This document shows positions 1 through 9,568 of a stretch of 64,000 nt of DNA, one piece after another. The translations under genes were made by a program, and so were the position numbers. The notes beneath the pieces were generated by a model. The model did not search any database. It saw only the letters and a list, made by a program, of their open reading frames with translations, and was not told the origin of the DNA. Location of the stretch: contig JADJJE010000012.1 of NCBI GenBank assembly GCA_016706685.1, positions 239,188-303,187 of the forward strand, read 5' to 3'. Source of the DNA: Sandaracinaceae bacterium. Its GTDB lineage: Bacteria; Myxococcota_A; Polyangia; Polyangiales; Houyiibacteriaceae. How positions within the stretch are numbered: the first letter of the stretch is position 1; the number at the start of each line of letters is the position of its first letter.

Positions 1-1568
1 TGCTCGAAGACATCGGCTCGTACAACGGAATCAAGGTCAACGGCTCCCGGATGGGGACCGAAGTGGACCTCGGCGCGGGCGACCAGATCGTCATTGGTGA
101 CTACCGCATCGCGCTCGAATCCGAGCAAACCGACGTAGCCTCTGGCGAGCTGGACATCAACCTGTCCGGTGCCCACGACCTGGTTCCGCCCGCCCGGCTG
201 GTGATGCTCAGTCAGCCGGCGCCTGGCGCGGAGTTCGCGCTCAGCAAGGACGAGATCTGCATCGGCCGCGAAGAGGTCATGGACGTGTGGGTCAACCACC
301 GCTCCATCTCGCGCGAGCACGCCAAGATCACCCGCAAGATTCGCACGGAAGGGGACCGTGAGGTCGTCTCGTTCGACATCCACGACCTGGACAGCGCCAA
401 CGGTGTGCGGGTGAACGGGCAGGAGGTCTTCGAGGCCGCGCTCAAGCAGGGCGACATCGTGGAGCTGGGCCAGGTGCGCTTCCGCTACGTGGAGCTGGGC
501 GAGGTGTTCTCCTTCGAGTCCGGCGAGAGCGCTGCGCTCACGGGCGCATCGGCGCCGGCGGAAGAAGAAGAGGAAGAGCGCGAGGGGCTGCCCATCATCG
601 CCGCCGTGCTCATCCTGGGTGCGGCCATCGGCCTCGCGGCAGCCATCGCCACGTCGGGCTCGAGCAGCAGCGGTCCAGGCTCCAACGCGCCTGCGGGCGA
701 TCCCAGCCCCACCGTGCAGACCACCCCTGACCGGCTGGACGAAGTCGACGCCGGGCCGCCGCCGCGGCGCGCCCCCACGGCGGCCGAGCTCCAGGAAGCA
801 CAAGCGGCCCTCGAGAGCTGCCATGACGGCCTCGACGCGGGCAACCTGGAGGCCGCGCTGGCCGGCGCCGAGCGCGCGCTCCAGCTGGCCCCGGGCATCG
901 AAGGCGCCGAAGAGTGCAAGCTCTACGCAGCGCAGCTGCTGGCGGATCTCGAGGTGTTTGCTCGCGGCAAGGCGCAGCTCGAGGCCAACGAGATCGACTC
1001 CGCGTACTTCACCATGGAGCAGCTCTCAGCGGAGAGTGACCTGCGCGCTGCCCCGGAGTTCGCCGCCGCCAAGCTCGCGTTTGCGCGGCAGCACGTCACC
1101 CTGGCGCGTGATGCCCTGGCCGACAACCCCGAAGAGGCGGCCAACCAGGCGCAGATGGTCATCCAGACGCCGGACGTGCCGCGCACCGTGCTGGCGGACG
1201 CCCAGCGCATCCTGACCGTGGCGCAGCGCCGCATGGCCGCTGGCTCCACCGAAGCCGCCACCCCGCCTGGCGGAGCCGTGGTGCGCCGGGACCCGGAGGA
1301 GGCCACCCCGCCCACTCCAGACCCGGCGGCCGAAGAGCAGAACCCCATGGACACCGCGCGCGAGTGCATGCGCGCCGGGGACAACGCCTGCGTGGTGGCC
1401 GCGCTCGAGGGCGGCCGTGCCCGCAGCGCCGCCTCGCTGTCGCTGTTGATCGAGACGTATCGGCAGATGGGCAACCAAGAGGCCGCGCGGCGCCACATGC
1501 GGACCTTCGTCAGCCGTTACCCAGACGACCGTCGCACCTCCAATTACTCCGCCGCGCTCGGCAACTGA
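1..1568 (+). CDS. FHA-domain membrane protein with TPR-like C-terminus (5' partial)
   Basis: The reading frame is already open at the window edge and the codons before the first Met (position 51) encode a typical FHA end (SYNGIKVNGSR), so the true start lies upstream. Counting from that Met, a second complete FHA domain covers about residues 50-148, with the phosphothreonine-binding signature GRE (72-74), SxxH (87-90) and NG (117-118). An acidic linker and one membrane segment (about 180-201) follow, then a Pro/Ala-rich linker and a helical, TPR-like region to residue 505. FHA domains bind phosphothreonine peptides, so a role in a Ser/Thr kinase signalling complex is likely. The FHA-membrane-helix layout also resembles SctD-type ring proteins of type III secretion, but that is only a suggestion. 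The partner kinase is not visible here. Confidence 0.85.
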   Translation, partial: LEDIGSYNGIKVNGSRMGTEVDLGAGDQIVIGDYRIALESEQTDVASGELDINLSGAHDLVPPARLVMLSQPAPGAEFALSKDEICIGREEVMDVWVNHRSISREHAKITRKIRTEGDREVVSFDIHDLDSANGVRVNGQEVFEAALKQGDIVELGQVRFRYVELGEVFSFESGESAALTGASAPAEEEEEEREGLPIIAAVLILGAAIGLAAAIATSGSSSSGPGSNAPAGDPSPTVQTTPDRLDEVDAGPPPRRAPTAAELQEAQAALESCHDGLDAGNLEAALAGAERALQLAPGIEGAEECKLYAAQLLADLEVFARGKAQLEANEIDSAYFTMEQLSAESDLRAAPEFAAAKLAFARQHVTLARDALADNPEEAANQAQMVIQTPDVPRTVLADAQRILTVAQRRMAAGSTEAATPPGGAVVRRDPEEATPPTPDPAAEEQNPMDTARECMRAGDNACVVAALEGGRARSAASLSLLIETYRQMGNQEAARRHMRTFVSRYPDDRRTSNYSAALGN

Positions 1569-1704
1569 TCGTCGCGCCCGCCCGGTGACGGGTCGCGTCT
1601 TCGGCGCGTGGTGCTGTACGGTCAGGTAGGAAACATTGCCCCGGGGTGGTGTTGTGTGGATAATCGCCCGAGGTCTCCCCTCGAGCCCCCCTAGGAGTCG
1701 CCTG

Positions 1705-3708
1705 ATGTTGCGCCAACTCGCACTCGTCGCCCTGTTTTCGCTGTCTCTTCTCCCCAGTCTCGCTTCGGCGCAGTCGAGCCGTCTCCGCACGGGCGGCATG
1801 AACCTCGAGATGTTCCGCCCCGCGATCGACTCGCGCGGCCACCTCACCATCAACGGCACCGACATCATGCCGGAGAACCGGCTGAGCTTCGGCTTGGTGC
1901 TGGACGCGGGCTTCAACGTCCTGCAGTTCGACGGCGGCGTTAACGACAACCTCGAGGAGGGGGGTCGCACCGACCACATCGTCGACCAGGCCATCACCGG
2001 GACCATCCTGGTCAACGTGGGCATCGCCAACTGGGCGGTGGTCGGCATCCAGGTGCCCATTCAGGTGATGAACGGCGAAGCCGTCTCCATCCCTGGCTCG
2101 TATGGCTGGGCCGATCCGGCGAGCAACCCCATCCGAGGCCTCAGCTATCAGGGCCTGGGCGACATCTCGATCCACGGCAAGGTGCGCCTGCTGCGCGCCG
2201 AGCGCGACCCGGTCGGCTTGGCCGTGGTGGCGCGCATCGGCTTGCCCACGGGCAACGACAGCCGCTTCGCAGGCGACCCCAGCGTCAGCTTGTGGCCCTC
2301 GGTGGTCATGGAGGCGCGCACGAGCCCGGACCAGAGCTTCAACGGGCTGTCGCGCATCCGCTTCTCGCTCGAGTTCGGCTACCGCGCGGTGTTCGGTGAC
2401 GGGGCCAGCTTCCCCATCTATGGAGAGACCAACGTCCGCGGCATGACGAACGGTCTCGTGTCCGACTACGTCCTCGATTCCGGAACGAACCTCCGCTACG
2501 ACGACCTGATGACCTTCGGCGCGGGCGCGAGCTTCCGTCTCGCCCGTACGCTCGACCTGGTCACCGAGGTCTACGGCACCCAGATCGCCAGCGAGATTGG
2601 CACGCGGGGCGCGCTGTCGCTCGAGGCGCTGGTGGGCTTCAAGCTGTTCGTGCAGTCCCACAGCTACCTGATGCTCGGCGGCGGCGCGGGCATCCCCACC
2701 AACCCGGACGGGCGTGGGTTCCAGTCGGCGCAGTGGCGCGCGATGCTGGCCTTCATCTACGAGCCGCCCATTGGTGACCGCGACGGCGACGGCATCATGG
2801 ACGACATCGACGACTGCCCGAACGACCCGGAGGACTTCGACGAGTTCCTGGACGAAGACGGCTGTCCCGAGCTGGACAACGACAACGACGGCATCCTGGA
2901 CGACGTTGACGACTGCCCGATGATCCCCGAGGACCAGGACGGCGACAACGACGACGACGGCTGCCCCGAGGGCAACGACAGCGACCGCGACGGCGACGGC
3001 ATCACCGACGACGTGGACCAGTGCCCGGACCAAGCCGAGGACCGCGACCAGTTCCAGGACGACGACGGCTGTCCGGACCTCGACAACGATGAAGACGGCA
3101 TCCTCGACACCGAGGACCTGTGCCCGAACGACCCCGAGGACATCGACGCGTTCGATGACGCGGACGGCTGCCCGGATCTCGACAACGACCACGACCGCAT
3201 CCTGGACAACGACGACCAGTGTCCGGACGAGCCCGAGGTCTACAACGGCACCGAGGACCAGGACGGCTGCCCGGACGAGGGGTCGGTCATCTTCGACGAC
3301 AACTCGCTCATCATCCTCGACAAGATCTACTTCGAGACGAACAGCGCCCAGATCCTGAGCCGCTCGTTCGCCATCCTGGACGCCGTGGCGGCCACGCTCA
3401 TCGGCAACCCGCAGATCCGGCTCATCGAGGTGCAGGGTCACGCCGACGAGCGCGGCAACGACGCCCACAACCTGCAGCTGACGCAGGACCGTGCGGCCTC
3501 CGTGGTGGAGGCGCTGGTGCAGCGCAACGTGCCGCGCGACCGCCTGCGCAGCGCGGGTTACGGCGAGCTGTGCCCGGTGAACCCGGCCAGCAACCGGGCC
3601 GCCTATGAAGAGAACCGTCGCGTGGAGTTCAAGGTCATCGAGACGGATGAGGGCCCGACCGGGGTCCAGGTGGCCTGCGACGCGGCCGCCAACCTCCACC
3701 AGCGCTGA
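1705..3708 (+). CDS. OmpA-family outer-membrane protein with thrombospondin type 3 repeats
   Basis: The 667-residue protein starts at ATG 1705, chosen over an upstream TTG (1636) because an AGGAG ribosome site lies 7 bases before it and a signal peptide (MLRQLALVALFSLSLLPS, cut after ASA) begins there. Residues about 30-350 look like an outer-membrane beta-barrel. Positions about 2770-3290 encode at least five Asp-rich calcium-binding thrombospondin type 3 repeats of the form DxDxDGIxDxxDxCP. The C-terminus (about residues 530-655) is an OmpA peptidoglycan-binding domain with the motif GHADERG followed by LTQDRAASV. It probably links the outer membrane to peptidoglycan. The family is abundant in myxobacteria. 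It stands alone, with about 135 bases upstream. Confidence 0.93.
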   Translation: MLRQLALVALFSLSLLPSLASAQSSRLRTGGMNLEMFRPAIDSRGHLTINGTDIMPENRLSFGLVLDAGFNVLQFDGGVNDNLEEGGRTDHIVDQAITGTILVNVGIANWAVVGIQVPIQVMNGEAVSIPGSYGWADPASNPIRGLSYQGLGDISIHGKVRLLRAERDPVGLAVVARIGLPTGNDSRFAGDPSVSLWPSVVMEARTSPDQSFNGLSRIRFSLEFGYRAVFGDGASFPIYGETNVRGMTNGLVSDYVLDSGTNLRYDDLMTFGAGASFRLARTLDLVTEVYGTQIASEIGTRGALSLEALVGFKLFVQSHSYLMLGGGAGIPTNPDGRGFQSAQWRAMLAFIYEPPIGDRDGDGIMDDIDDCPNDPEDFDEFLDEDGCPELDNDNDGILDDVDDCPMIPEDQDGDNDDDGCPEGNDSDRDGDGITDDVDQCPDQAEDRDQFQDDDGCPDLDNDEDGILDTEDLCPNDPEDIDAFDDADGCPDLDNDHDRILDNDDQCPDEPEVYNGTEDQDGCPDEGSVIFDDNSLIILDKIYFETNSAQILSRSFAILDAVAATLIGNPQIRLIEVQGHADERGNDAHNLQLTQDRAASVVEALVQRNVPRDRLRSAGYGELCPVNPASNRAAYEENRRVEFKVIETDEGPTGVQVACDAAANLHQR

Positions 3709-3773
3709 GCGGCGTCTGGGGCGCACCTTGTAGGAAATTCGGCGTCCCACGCGGCGCCGGATAGCTTCGCAGG

Positions 3774-5519
3774 GTGCTGCCCCGTTCCGTGCTCGCGACC
3801 CCCGCGATGGTGTGCCTCGTGGTCCTCTCGGACCTCTGGGCGCCGGCGCGCGTCCTGGCGTGGACCGAGGCGCAGGTGCAGTCCGCCCACGCGCGCGTGG
3901 AGGTGCAGGCCAGCGGCGAGGTGAAGGTGCACATGCGGCTCGCGGTGCACGTGCAGGGTGGGTGGCTCGAGGGGCTCGACATCGCGGGGCTCGACCCGGA
4001 GCTGACGCTCGACCCGGCGCAGCAAATCGTGTTGGTGTCCGCCGACGGACAGCAGTTCTTTCCGGCTGTCGACGCGAGCCAGCCCGGTACCATCGGGCTC
4101 GCGTTTCGTCGCCGCGACGCACCGCGCCGAGGGGAGTATGCGCTCGAGCTGGCTTACCGCGCGGTGCTCGCGCCAGGCGCCGTGCAGCCGCTCGAGGGAG
4201 AGCGCTCGCGCTATGAGTGGATCCTGCCGGGCTGGCGCTCGGGGCTCGACGACGTGCGCGTCGAGGTGATTGCGCCCGCCAGCGCGGAGCTGGATGACGA
4301 GCTGCGCGTGGGCGAGACCATGATCACGCGCGAGCGCGAGGTGCTCCCGGATGGCCGCGTGCTCTTCCGCTTCGTGCGCGCGCACCTGCCGCGGACGGTA
4401 CCGTTCCAGGTGGCGTTCACGCTGCCCAACACGCTGGTTCCCGCCGAGCTCCGCGCGGCCAGCGTGAGCACGCCGCTCTCGCCCATGTCGTGGACGGCCA
4501 CGCCCAGCCGCCGCATGGACCCCGTGTTTCCGGTGCTGTGCTTTTTCATGGCGCTCTTCGGCGCGGCCAAGCTCGCCCTGCACCGCCGCACAGCGCTCTC
4601 CCTGGGTGTGACGCCGCGCGGGCTCTTGCCGCTGCCGCCGCTGGTTCGCGCCGGCGCCGTGGTGGCGCTCTCCGCAGCCAGCGCCTGGCTCTACCACCTG
4701 CGCACCGACGCGGGCCTGGCGGCGTTGGGCGTGGTGGTGCTGTTCGTGCTCGAGCGTGCGCCGCAGGTGGAGCGGCCGCCGCGTCTCGGTGCGTATGCCC
4801 CGGCTGGCCCGCGCGAGCGGCTGTGGGCAGGCGCGCGCGCCAAGCTGGGCCGCTACGGCGCGGAGCGCTGGCTGGATGCGTCCTCCGTGCCCGGGCTGCT
4901 CACGCTGCTGGGCGTGGTGCTGGCGCTGGTGGCGGTGGATCGCGTGGCCAATGCGTCGCTGCCGCGTCAGACGCCCCCCGGCTACGCCACCATCCTGCAC
5001 GCGCTGGTGCCCTTCGTGTGCCTGATGCTGAGCACCACGCGCGCGCAGCTGCCAGCCACCGTGGCCGAGCGCCTGTGTGACCTGGTGGCGCTCGCGCGCA
5101 CGTTCCCAGTGAGCGTGGCGTCGGTGCCCACCGCCCTCCAGCTCGTGTTGCACCGCGACGCGCAGGGGCGCGGCCAGGACGCGCGGCTGCGCATCGTCAC
5201 GGCGCATCGCGTGACCGGGCTGGTGCGCCTGGACGTGGCCATCGCCGACTACCTGAGGCTGGGCCGTTACGTGCGCGAGCCGGTGGTGCTGGTGGTGACG
5301 CGCGAGGAGAGCGAGGCCGAGGCGCGCGTGGCGCTGGCGCTCGGTGACCTGCCGTTCCGCAGCGCGCCCGGGGGCCGGCGTGCCCGCACCCTGCCGCTGC
5401 ACCGCTTGGGCGTGGTGGTGGACGCCGTGGCCACCGAGCGCGCCACGCAGGTGCTGCGCGCCGACGGAGTGCGCCCGCCGCGACGCAGCGTCACTGAGCG
5501 CGCAGCCACGCGGGCATGA
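3774..5519 (+). CDS. Multi-pass membrane protein with extracytoplasmic N-terminal domain, unknown function
   Basis: This 581-residue protein starts at GTG 3774. It opens with a signal-like hydrophobic stretch (ending near AWTEAQV), then has a soluble, beta-rich, about 200-residue domain, followed by about five membrane segments between residues 245 and 430 and a soluble C-terminal part. The order (signal peptide, beta-rich ectodomain, membrane block, cytoplasmic tail) resembles DUF2207-type proteins, but no motif confirms this and I do not assign a function. The last 29 bases overlap the converging M50 protease gene. It is separated from the upstream OmpA gene by 65 bases and may have its own promoter. 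Confidence 0.7.
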   Translation: MLPRSVLATPAMVCLVVLSDLWAPARVLAWTEAQVQSAHARVEVQASGEVKVHMRLAVHVQGGWLEGLDIAGLDPELTLDPAQQIVLVSADGQQFFPAVDASQPGTIGLAFRRRDAPRRGEYALELAYRAVLAPGAVQPLEGERSRYEWILPGWRSGLDDVRVEVIAPASAELDDELRVGETMITREREVLPDGRVLFRFVRAHLPRTVPFQVAFTLPNTLVPAELRAASVSTPLSPMSWTATPSRRMDPVFPVLCFFMALFGAAKLALHRRTALSLGVTPRGLLPLPPLVRAGAVVALSAASAWLYHLRTDAGLAALGVVVLFVLERAPQVERPPRLGAYAPAGPRERLWAGARAKLGRYGAERWLDASSVPGLLTLLGVVLALVAVDRVANASLPRQTPPGYATILHALVPFVCLMLSTTRAQLPATVAERLCDLVALARTFPVSVASVPTALQLVLHRDAQGRGQDARLRIVTAHRVTGLVRLDVAIADYLRLGRYVREPVVLVVTREESEAEARVALALGDLPFRSAPGGRRARTLPLHRLGVVVDAVATERATQVLRADGVRPPRRSVTERAATRA

Positions 5520-6444
5520 ACAGCAGCGGGAAGAGCGCGAGCGTGAGCCATGCCACCTTGCGCCGCCCGGGCGAGAGCGTGTCGTCGTCCGTGGGCGGGT
5601 GATTGGCGTTGTCGCCGCGCAGCATGAGCTTCAGGACCACCCACCAGACCAGCCACGGGAAGCCCGCCATCACGTTCCCCACGAGCGACCCAGGCCCATG
5701 GTTCAGCAGCCAGCCACGCAGCACCAGCAGAGCGCTCGAGAGCACCGCCAGCACGGGGAGCGCGCGCAGCACCAAGCGGCTGTAGCGATCCTGTGCGGGC
5801 CCGAGGAGCGCGTAGGCCACGTGCCCGCCGTCTAGTTGTCCCACCGGGAGGAGGTTGATCATGGTGACGAGCAGACCCGCCCAGCCGGCCAGCGCCGTGG
5901 GCGTGAGGTGGATGTCGTGCCCCTCCGGGATGCCACCGCGCACCAGCAGCAGCATGAGGTCGTAGAACAGGCTGTGCCCCTCCTGTAGATAGCCGCCCAC
6001 CACCTCGGGGATGCCGAGTGCGCCCGCCGGGCCGAGCGTGCCTCGCGGCGGTGACGGCGCGATGGGGCTCTCCAGCATGCCGACGACCAGCACCGGGATG
6101 GCCACCGCCATGCCCGCCAGCGGGCCCGCAGCGCCGATGTCGAGCAGCGCGTTCCGAGAGGGGATGCGGGCGCGCATGGCGATGACGGCCCCCATGGTCC
6201 CGAAGAAGTTGGGGAAGGGGATGAAGTACGGCGGCGAGATGTCCACACCGTGGAGACGCGCAGCGATGTAGTGCCCGAACTCGTGCGCGGTGAGGATGGC
6301 CATGAGCGGAACCGCGAACGTCCAGCCCGCGGCGAGCGTGTCGGCGCCCTCGTGCCCCTGCCCCGCCGAGAAGACGCTGTACCAGGTGACGCCCATCAGA
6401 ACGAGCGCCAAGGGCCAGCCGTCCAGCAGAGGGCGGCGACTCAC
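5491..6444 (-). CDS. Site-2 protease family (M50) membrane metalloprotease
   Basis: The 317-residue protein cuts peptide bonds within or near membranes using zinc. The start is the GTG at 6444, which overlaps the stop of the preceding gene as GTGA, and the open frame further upstream is a shadow. The zinc motif HEFGH is at residues 54-58 and the third ligand is Asp205 in NLLPVGQLDGGH. About six to eight hydrophobic segments surround these motifs. No PDZ domain is seen, so it is closest to the short M50 proteins rather than RseP. It is translationally coupled to an SctL/FliH-like gene and a small unknown gene. Substrate unknown. Confidence 0.9.
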   Translation of the reverse strand: MSRRPLLDGWPLALVLMGVTWYSVFSAGQGHEGADTLAAGWTFAVPLMAILTAHEFGHYIAARLHGVDISPPYFIPFPNFFGTMGAVIAMRARIPSRNALLDIGAAGPLAGMAVAIPVLVVGMLESPIAPSPPRGTLGPAGALGIPEVVGGYLQEGHSLFYDLMLLLVRGGIPEGHDIHLTPTALAGWAGLLVTMINLLPVGQLDGGHVAYALLGPAQDRYSRLVLRALPVLAVLSSALLVLRGWLLNHGPGSLVGNVMAGFPWLVWWVVLKLMLRGDNANHPPTDDDTLSPGRRKVAWLTLALFPLLFMPAWLRAQ

Positions 6445-7061
6445 GCGCGCTGCGCTCCAGGTTCTTGGGCAGGCCCTGCGAGGCTCGGCGCGGCCCCGCG
6501 CAAGGCTGCCTCGAGCGCGCTCAGCTGCGTGGTGAAGCGGGCGTCCACAGCCCCCACGTCCGAGCTCACGCGGCACTCGCCGCGGGCCAGCGTGGCGTCG
6601 GCCCGGAACGCGACGGGGCGCTCCTGCGGGGGCAGCGCCTCAGCCAGGGCCAGGTCATCCGGGTGCACGTCCACGCTCAGCTCGCTGGCCAGCCGCAGCT
6701 GCCCGATGGCGTCCGTGATGACCGAGCGCACCAGCTCGGGGCGCGCGTCGAAGGTGGCGCGCACCAGCTTCTCGGTGGCGCGCAGCACCAGCGGGATGGT
6801 GGCCTCGCGCAGCGCGTCGAGCGCACGTGTCTCCACCTGCAGGGCGGCGAGCTGCGCCTGTGCGGTGTCACGCGCCACTTGTTCCTCGCCCTCGCGGACG
6901 GCCTGCGCGCGCCAGGTCTCGTACTCCTCCTCGGCGGCGCGGCGGATGCCATCGGCCTCTTCGTGCGCGGCGCGCAGCAGCTCGGCGGCGGCGGCCTCGG
7001 CGTCCAGCACGGCGCGCGCGCGCACATGGGGGAACTGCGCTCGGATCATGTTAGAGGGCAT
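6441..7061 (-). CDS. SctL/FliH-like stator protein
   Basis: The 206-residue protein (start ATG 7061; a second ATG lies at 7049) has an Ala/Glu-rich helical N-terminus with the AxxEA spacing of V-ATPase E-subunit/FliH/SctL proteins, followed by a globular C-terminal part containing the stretch LVRATFDARPELVRSVITDA and the pattern VHPDDLALAE. In this family the pattern VHPxD and a later GxCxVxS-type stretch (here ARGECRVSSD) are conserved in type III secretion and flagellar stators that bind the export ATPase. No export ATPase or other secretion gene lies next to it. It overlaps the upstream small gene by 11 bases and the M50 protease gene by 4 bases, which indicates one operon. Assignment is by sequence pattern only. 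Confidence 0.72.
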   Translation of the reverse strand: MPSNMIRAQFPHVRARAVLDAEAAAAELLRAAHEEADGIRRAAEEEYETWRAQAVREGEEQVARDTAQAQLAALQVETRALDALREATIPLVLRATEKLVRATFDARPELVRSVITDAIGQLRLASELSVDVHPDDLALAEALPPQERPVAFRADATLARGECRVSSDVGAVDARFTTQLSALEAALRGAAPSLAGPAQEPGAQRA

Positions 7062-7467
7062 GTGTGTCGTCCTCGCCATGGACCACGGCGCCATGCGCGG
7101 CCCCAACGCGCCCGATGGCCAGCGCGCGCACGCACGCACGGATACCGGAGTGCGCCGTGAACCCTGGACGGGGAGGGGACTCGGCCAGCCAGCGGCGCCC
7201 CGTGGCGCCACCCACCTCGGCGGCCAGCAGCGCCTTCTGGCGCGGGTCGAGGCCACGGGTGTCCGCCGGAGTCAGGCGCGTCTTCATGCGCGTCGCGGCC
7301 CGCCGTGCACCCTCGGCGTCGGCGGCCGTCAGCCCTGCCGTCAGCGCTGCGGTGAGCACCGCGAAGGGACGGTCGCTCCCCGCCCGCGGCCCCAGCACGG
7401 CGTGCGCGAGCTCGAAGCCATCGCGGACCTCGTCGAGAGGGAAAGGGGTCGCTGCACGGCGCTCCAT
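7051..7467 (-). CDS. Small hypothetical protein, first gene of the SctL-M50 operon
   Basis: This 138-residue protein (ATG 7467, stop TAA at 7053-7051) is not recognised. It is helical and Ala/Arg-rich, with no signal peptide, membrane segment or metal-binding motif. It ends with an acidic HGEDDTHAL tail. The stop overlaps the start region of the SctL-like gene, so the two are translated together. A small cytoplasmic accessory protein of the same secretion-like module (SctK-like position) is possible by context only. Confidence 0.6.
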   Translation of the reverse strand: MERRAATPFPLDEVRDGFELAHAVLGPRAGSDRPFAVLTAALTAGLTAADAEGARRAATRMKTRLTPADTRGLDPRQKALLAAEVGGATGRRWLAESPPRPGFTAHSGIRACVRALAIGRVGAAHGAVVHGEDDTHAL

Positions 7468-7573
7468 GCGCAGTACGTAGCACCACAACCGGCCGCCGGG
7501 CCACGCGCGCGCTCGGCAGCCCGTTGGCGCATCGGCCCTGGGTGCCGCGGGCTGGCGCGTGCATAATGCACAC

Positions 7574-8515
7574 ATGCCGACACCTCGGTTCGCTCTCCCC
7601 CACCCCTCGCGACGCCTGGCGCCTCTGGTCGCCTTCGCGCTGCAAGTGGGGCTCGTGGCGCTCTCGCCACACCGTGCCGCGGCGCAGGATGACGAGTGCG
7701 AGCCGCCGGGCGTGCGTGGGCCGCTCGAGGTGACGCCGGCGGCCGGCGCCTCGGGGGTGCCGCTCGACCACCCGCTGCGCATCCTCTTCACGGCGGATTA
7801 CTTCGGCTCGCCTGCGGCGCCGCTGCCCGACGACGCGTTCGAGGTGCGCGGGCCCGACGACCTGACCGTGGCGGGCGAGGTGCAGCTCGCCACGGACGAC
7901 GTGCTCTTCTTCGTTCCGTCCGGCGGCTGGCAGGCCGACACGCTCTACAGCGGGACCGCGTTCGGCGAAGTGAACCTGCCCTTCACCTTCCGGACCAGCA
8001 CCACCACCGACGACCAATCGCCCACCGTGTCGCCGCTCAGCTCGCTCGGCTCCACACGCGTGGACGCCTCGTGCCAGCTGCCCAATGGCGGCTACCGCGT
8101 GGACCTCGAGTTCTCGGCGTCGCTCGACGACGGCGCCGCTGGGAGCATCGAGTACCACCTCTACCTGGCCCGCGCCGAGGGCCTCGAGGCTCCGCTGCAG
8201 GTGGCCCGGCTCCGCAACTTCACCTCCGAGCCCGATGCCCGCGTGCCCATCTCCTTCTTGCTGGACGAGCGCTTCGTCGGCAGTCCCATCTGCGTGCAGC
8301 TGATGGCCACCGACGGCATCGGCAACGTCGCGTCCAGCAGCCCTTTCTGCTTCGACCCGGTCGAGGGCGCCAACTTCGCTGGGCTGTGCAGCGCCGGCCC
8401 GCCGAGTGGTGCTCCCGCCATGCCCCACGGTGCGCTCTTCGGTGCGCTCGGCGCCTTCGCGCTAGGCGTCGTGCGCACCCGTCGTCGCCGCGCTTTGGCT
8501 CCCACGCGGCGCTGA
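7574..8515 (+). CDS. Secreted Ig-like domain protein with C-terminal membrane anchor
   Basis: I choose the ATG at 7574 rather than the GTG at 7559 because the signal peptide (ending HRAAAQ) follows it directly. The mature part starts with a bacterial Ig-like domain: GVPLDHPLRILFT is the usual first strand of such domains. A second beta-rich domain with paired cysteines follows. The end has a Pro/Ala linker, a short hydrophobic helix (ALFGALGAFALGVV) and a basic tail (RTRRRR), the layout of MYXO-CTERM-like sorting signals. The protein is therefore probably displayed on the cell surface. Function unknown. It is divergent from the unknown-SctL-M50 operon, with 106 bases between them. Confidence 0.8.
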   Translation: MPTPRFALPHPSRRLAPLVAFALQVGLVALSPHRAAAQDDECEPPGVRGPLEVTPAAGASGVPLDHPLRILFTADYFGSPAAPLPDDAFEVRGPDDLTVAGEVQLATDDVLFFVPSGGWQADTLYSGTAFGEVNLPFTFRTSTTTDDQSPTVSPLSSLGSTRVDASCQLPNGGYRVDLEFSASLDDGAAGSIEYHLYLARAEGLEAPLQVARLRNFTSEPDARVPISFLLDERFVGSPICVQLMATDGIGNVASSSPFCFDPVEGANFAGLCSAGPPSGAPAMPHGALFGALGAFALGVVRTRRRRALAPTRR

Positions 8516-8520
8516 CGAAC

Positions 8521-9568
8521 GTGCCCGAGGTCTCCCACACGTCGCTCGAACGCACCCTCGCGCTCAGCGTGGCCACCGTGGCCGCCGGCATGCTGGCCGT
8601 GTCCGTGGGCACGGACTGGCCGCTCGGGGCGCGCATCGCCTTCGTGTTCACCACGCTGCTGTGCGTCATGGCGTTGCGGGCCGTGGTGAGCGCGCGCACG
8701 CGGCAGCTCACGCAGCTGCCGGCGCGCCTCGCTGCGCCGCGGGTCGCGCTCGACTGGGCAGACTGTCACGACGCCACCGCGCTCGGCGCCGTGGTCAACG
8801 ACTTCCGCCGCGTGCTGGACGAGAGCCTGGCGCGCGAGCGCGAGATCCGCGCGTCGGTGGAGGACATCGACCGCGAGAAGTCGGCGTTCCTCATGGCAGT
8901 CAGCCACGAACTTCGCACGCCGCTGAACGCCATCCTGGGCTTCACGGACGTGCTCCTGCAAGAGCTGGACGGGCCGCTCACCCGCTCGCAGCGCGAGGAC
9001 CTCGAGCACGTCCGGCGCGCGGGCACGTACCTGAGCAACCTGTTCCGCGACGTCATCGATCTCGCGGCGGCGTCGTCCGCGCAGCTCACTGTGGTGCCGC
9101 GCCTTGGTCGCGCTGCGCCCGCTGATCGAAGAGGTGGTCACCGAGGTGGACGCCGCGCGCGCGGGCCGCCCCGTGACCGTGCGCTGGCACGTGGACGCGG
9201 AGCTCGACACCGTCTGGGCGGACCCGACGAGGCTCCAGCAGATTCTCGGGAACCTGGCGCACAACGCCTTGAAGTTCACCGCCGCAGGCAACGTGGACGT
9301 GACCGTGCGCTCGGCGGGGCGCGACGAGATCGAGATCGCGGTGCGCGACAGCGGGCAGGGCATCGACCGCGGGCGTCTCCAGCAGATCTTCGCGGAGTTC
9401 GAGCGCGCGACGGACGACGACCCCAGCATCGAAGGCGCCGGGCTGGGCCTGGCCATCACGCGCAAGCTGGTGGACCTGCACCACGGGCGGGTAGAGGTGG
9501 AGAGCGAGGTGGGCAAGGGCTCGCTCTTTCGCGTGTTCCTGCCACGCGGCCCGAAGGGCAGCGCGTGA
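8521..9568 (+). pseudogene. Sensor histidine kinase 1, interrupted by a single-base frame shift
   Basis: From GTG 8521 the first frame encodes two membrane segments and a HisKA dimerisation domain with the phosphorylated His in VSHELRTPLNAILGFTDV. The sequence leaves frame at about 9103: from there a different frame encodes the remaining kinase, LIEEVV, the N box (NLAHNALKFT), G1 box (DSGQGI), F box (FAEFE) and G2 box (GAGLGLAITRK). Removing one T from CCTTGG near 9103-9105 joins both halves as a normal kinase of about 348 residues. Either the gene is freshly broken or the base is a sequencing error. The stop overlaps the GTG of the next kinase gene as GTGA. No receiver domain is attached. 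Confidence 0.85.

Noticed and set aside
1510..4122. 870-residue open frame on the minus strand
   Set aside because: It lies antisense to the OmpA/TSP3 gene, has simple Val/Asp-rich sequence mirrored from the Asp-rich repeats, and no motif. It is a shadow caused by GC-rich codons.
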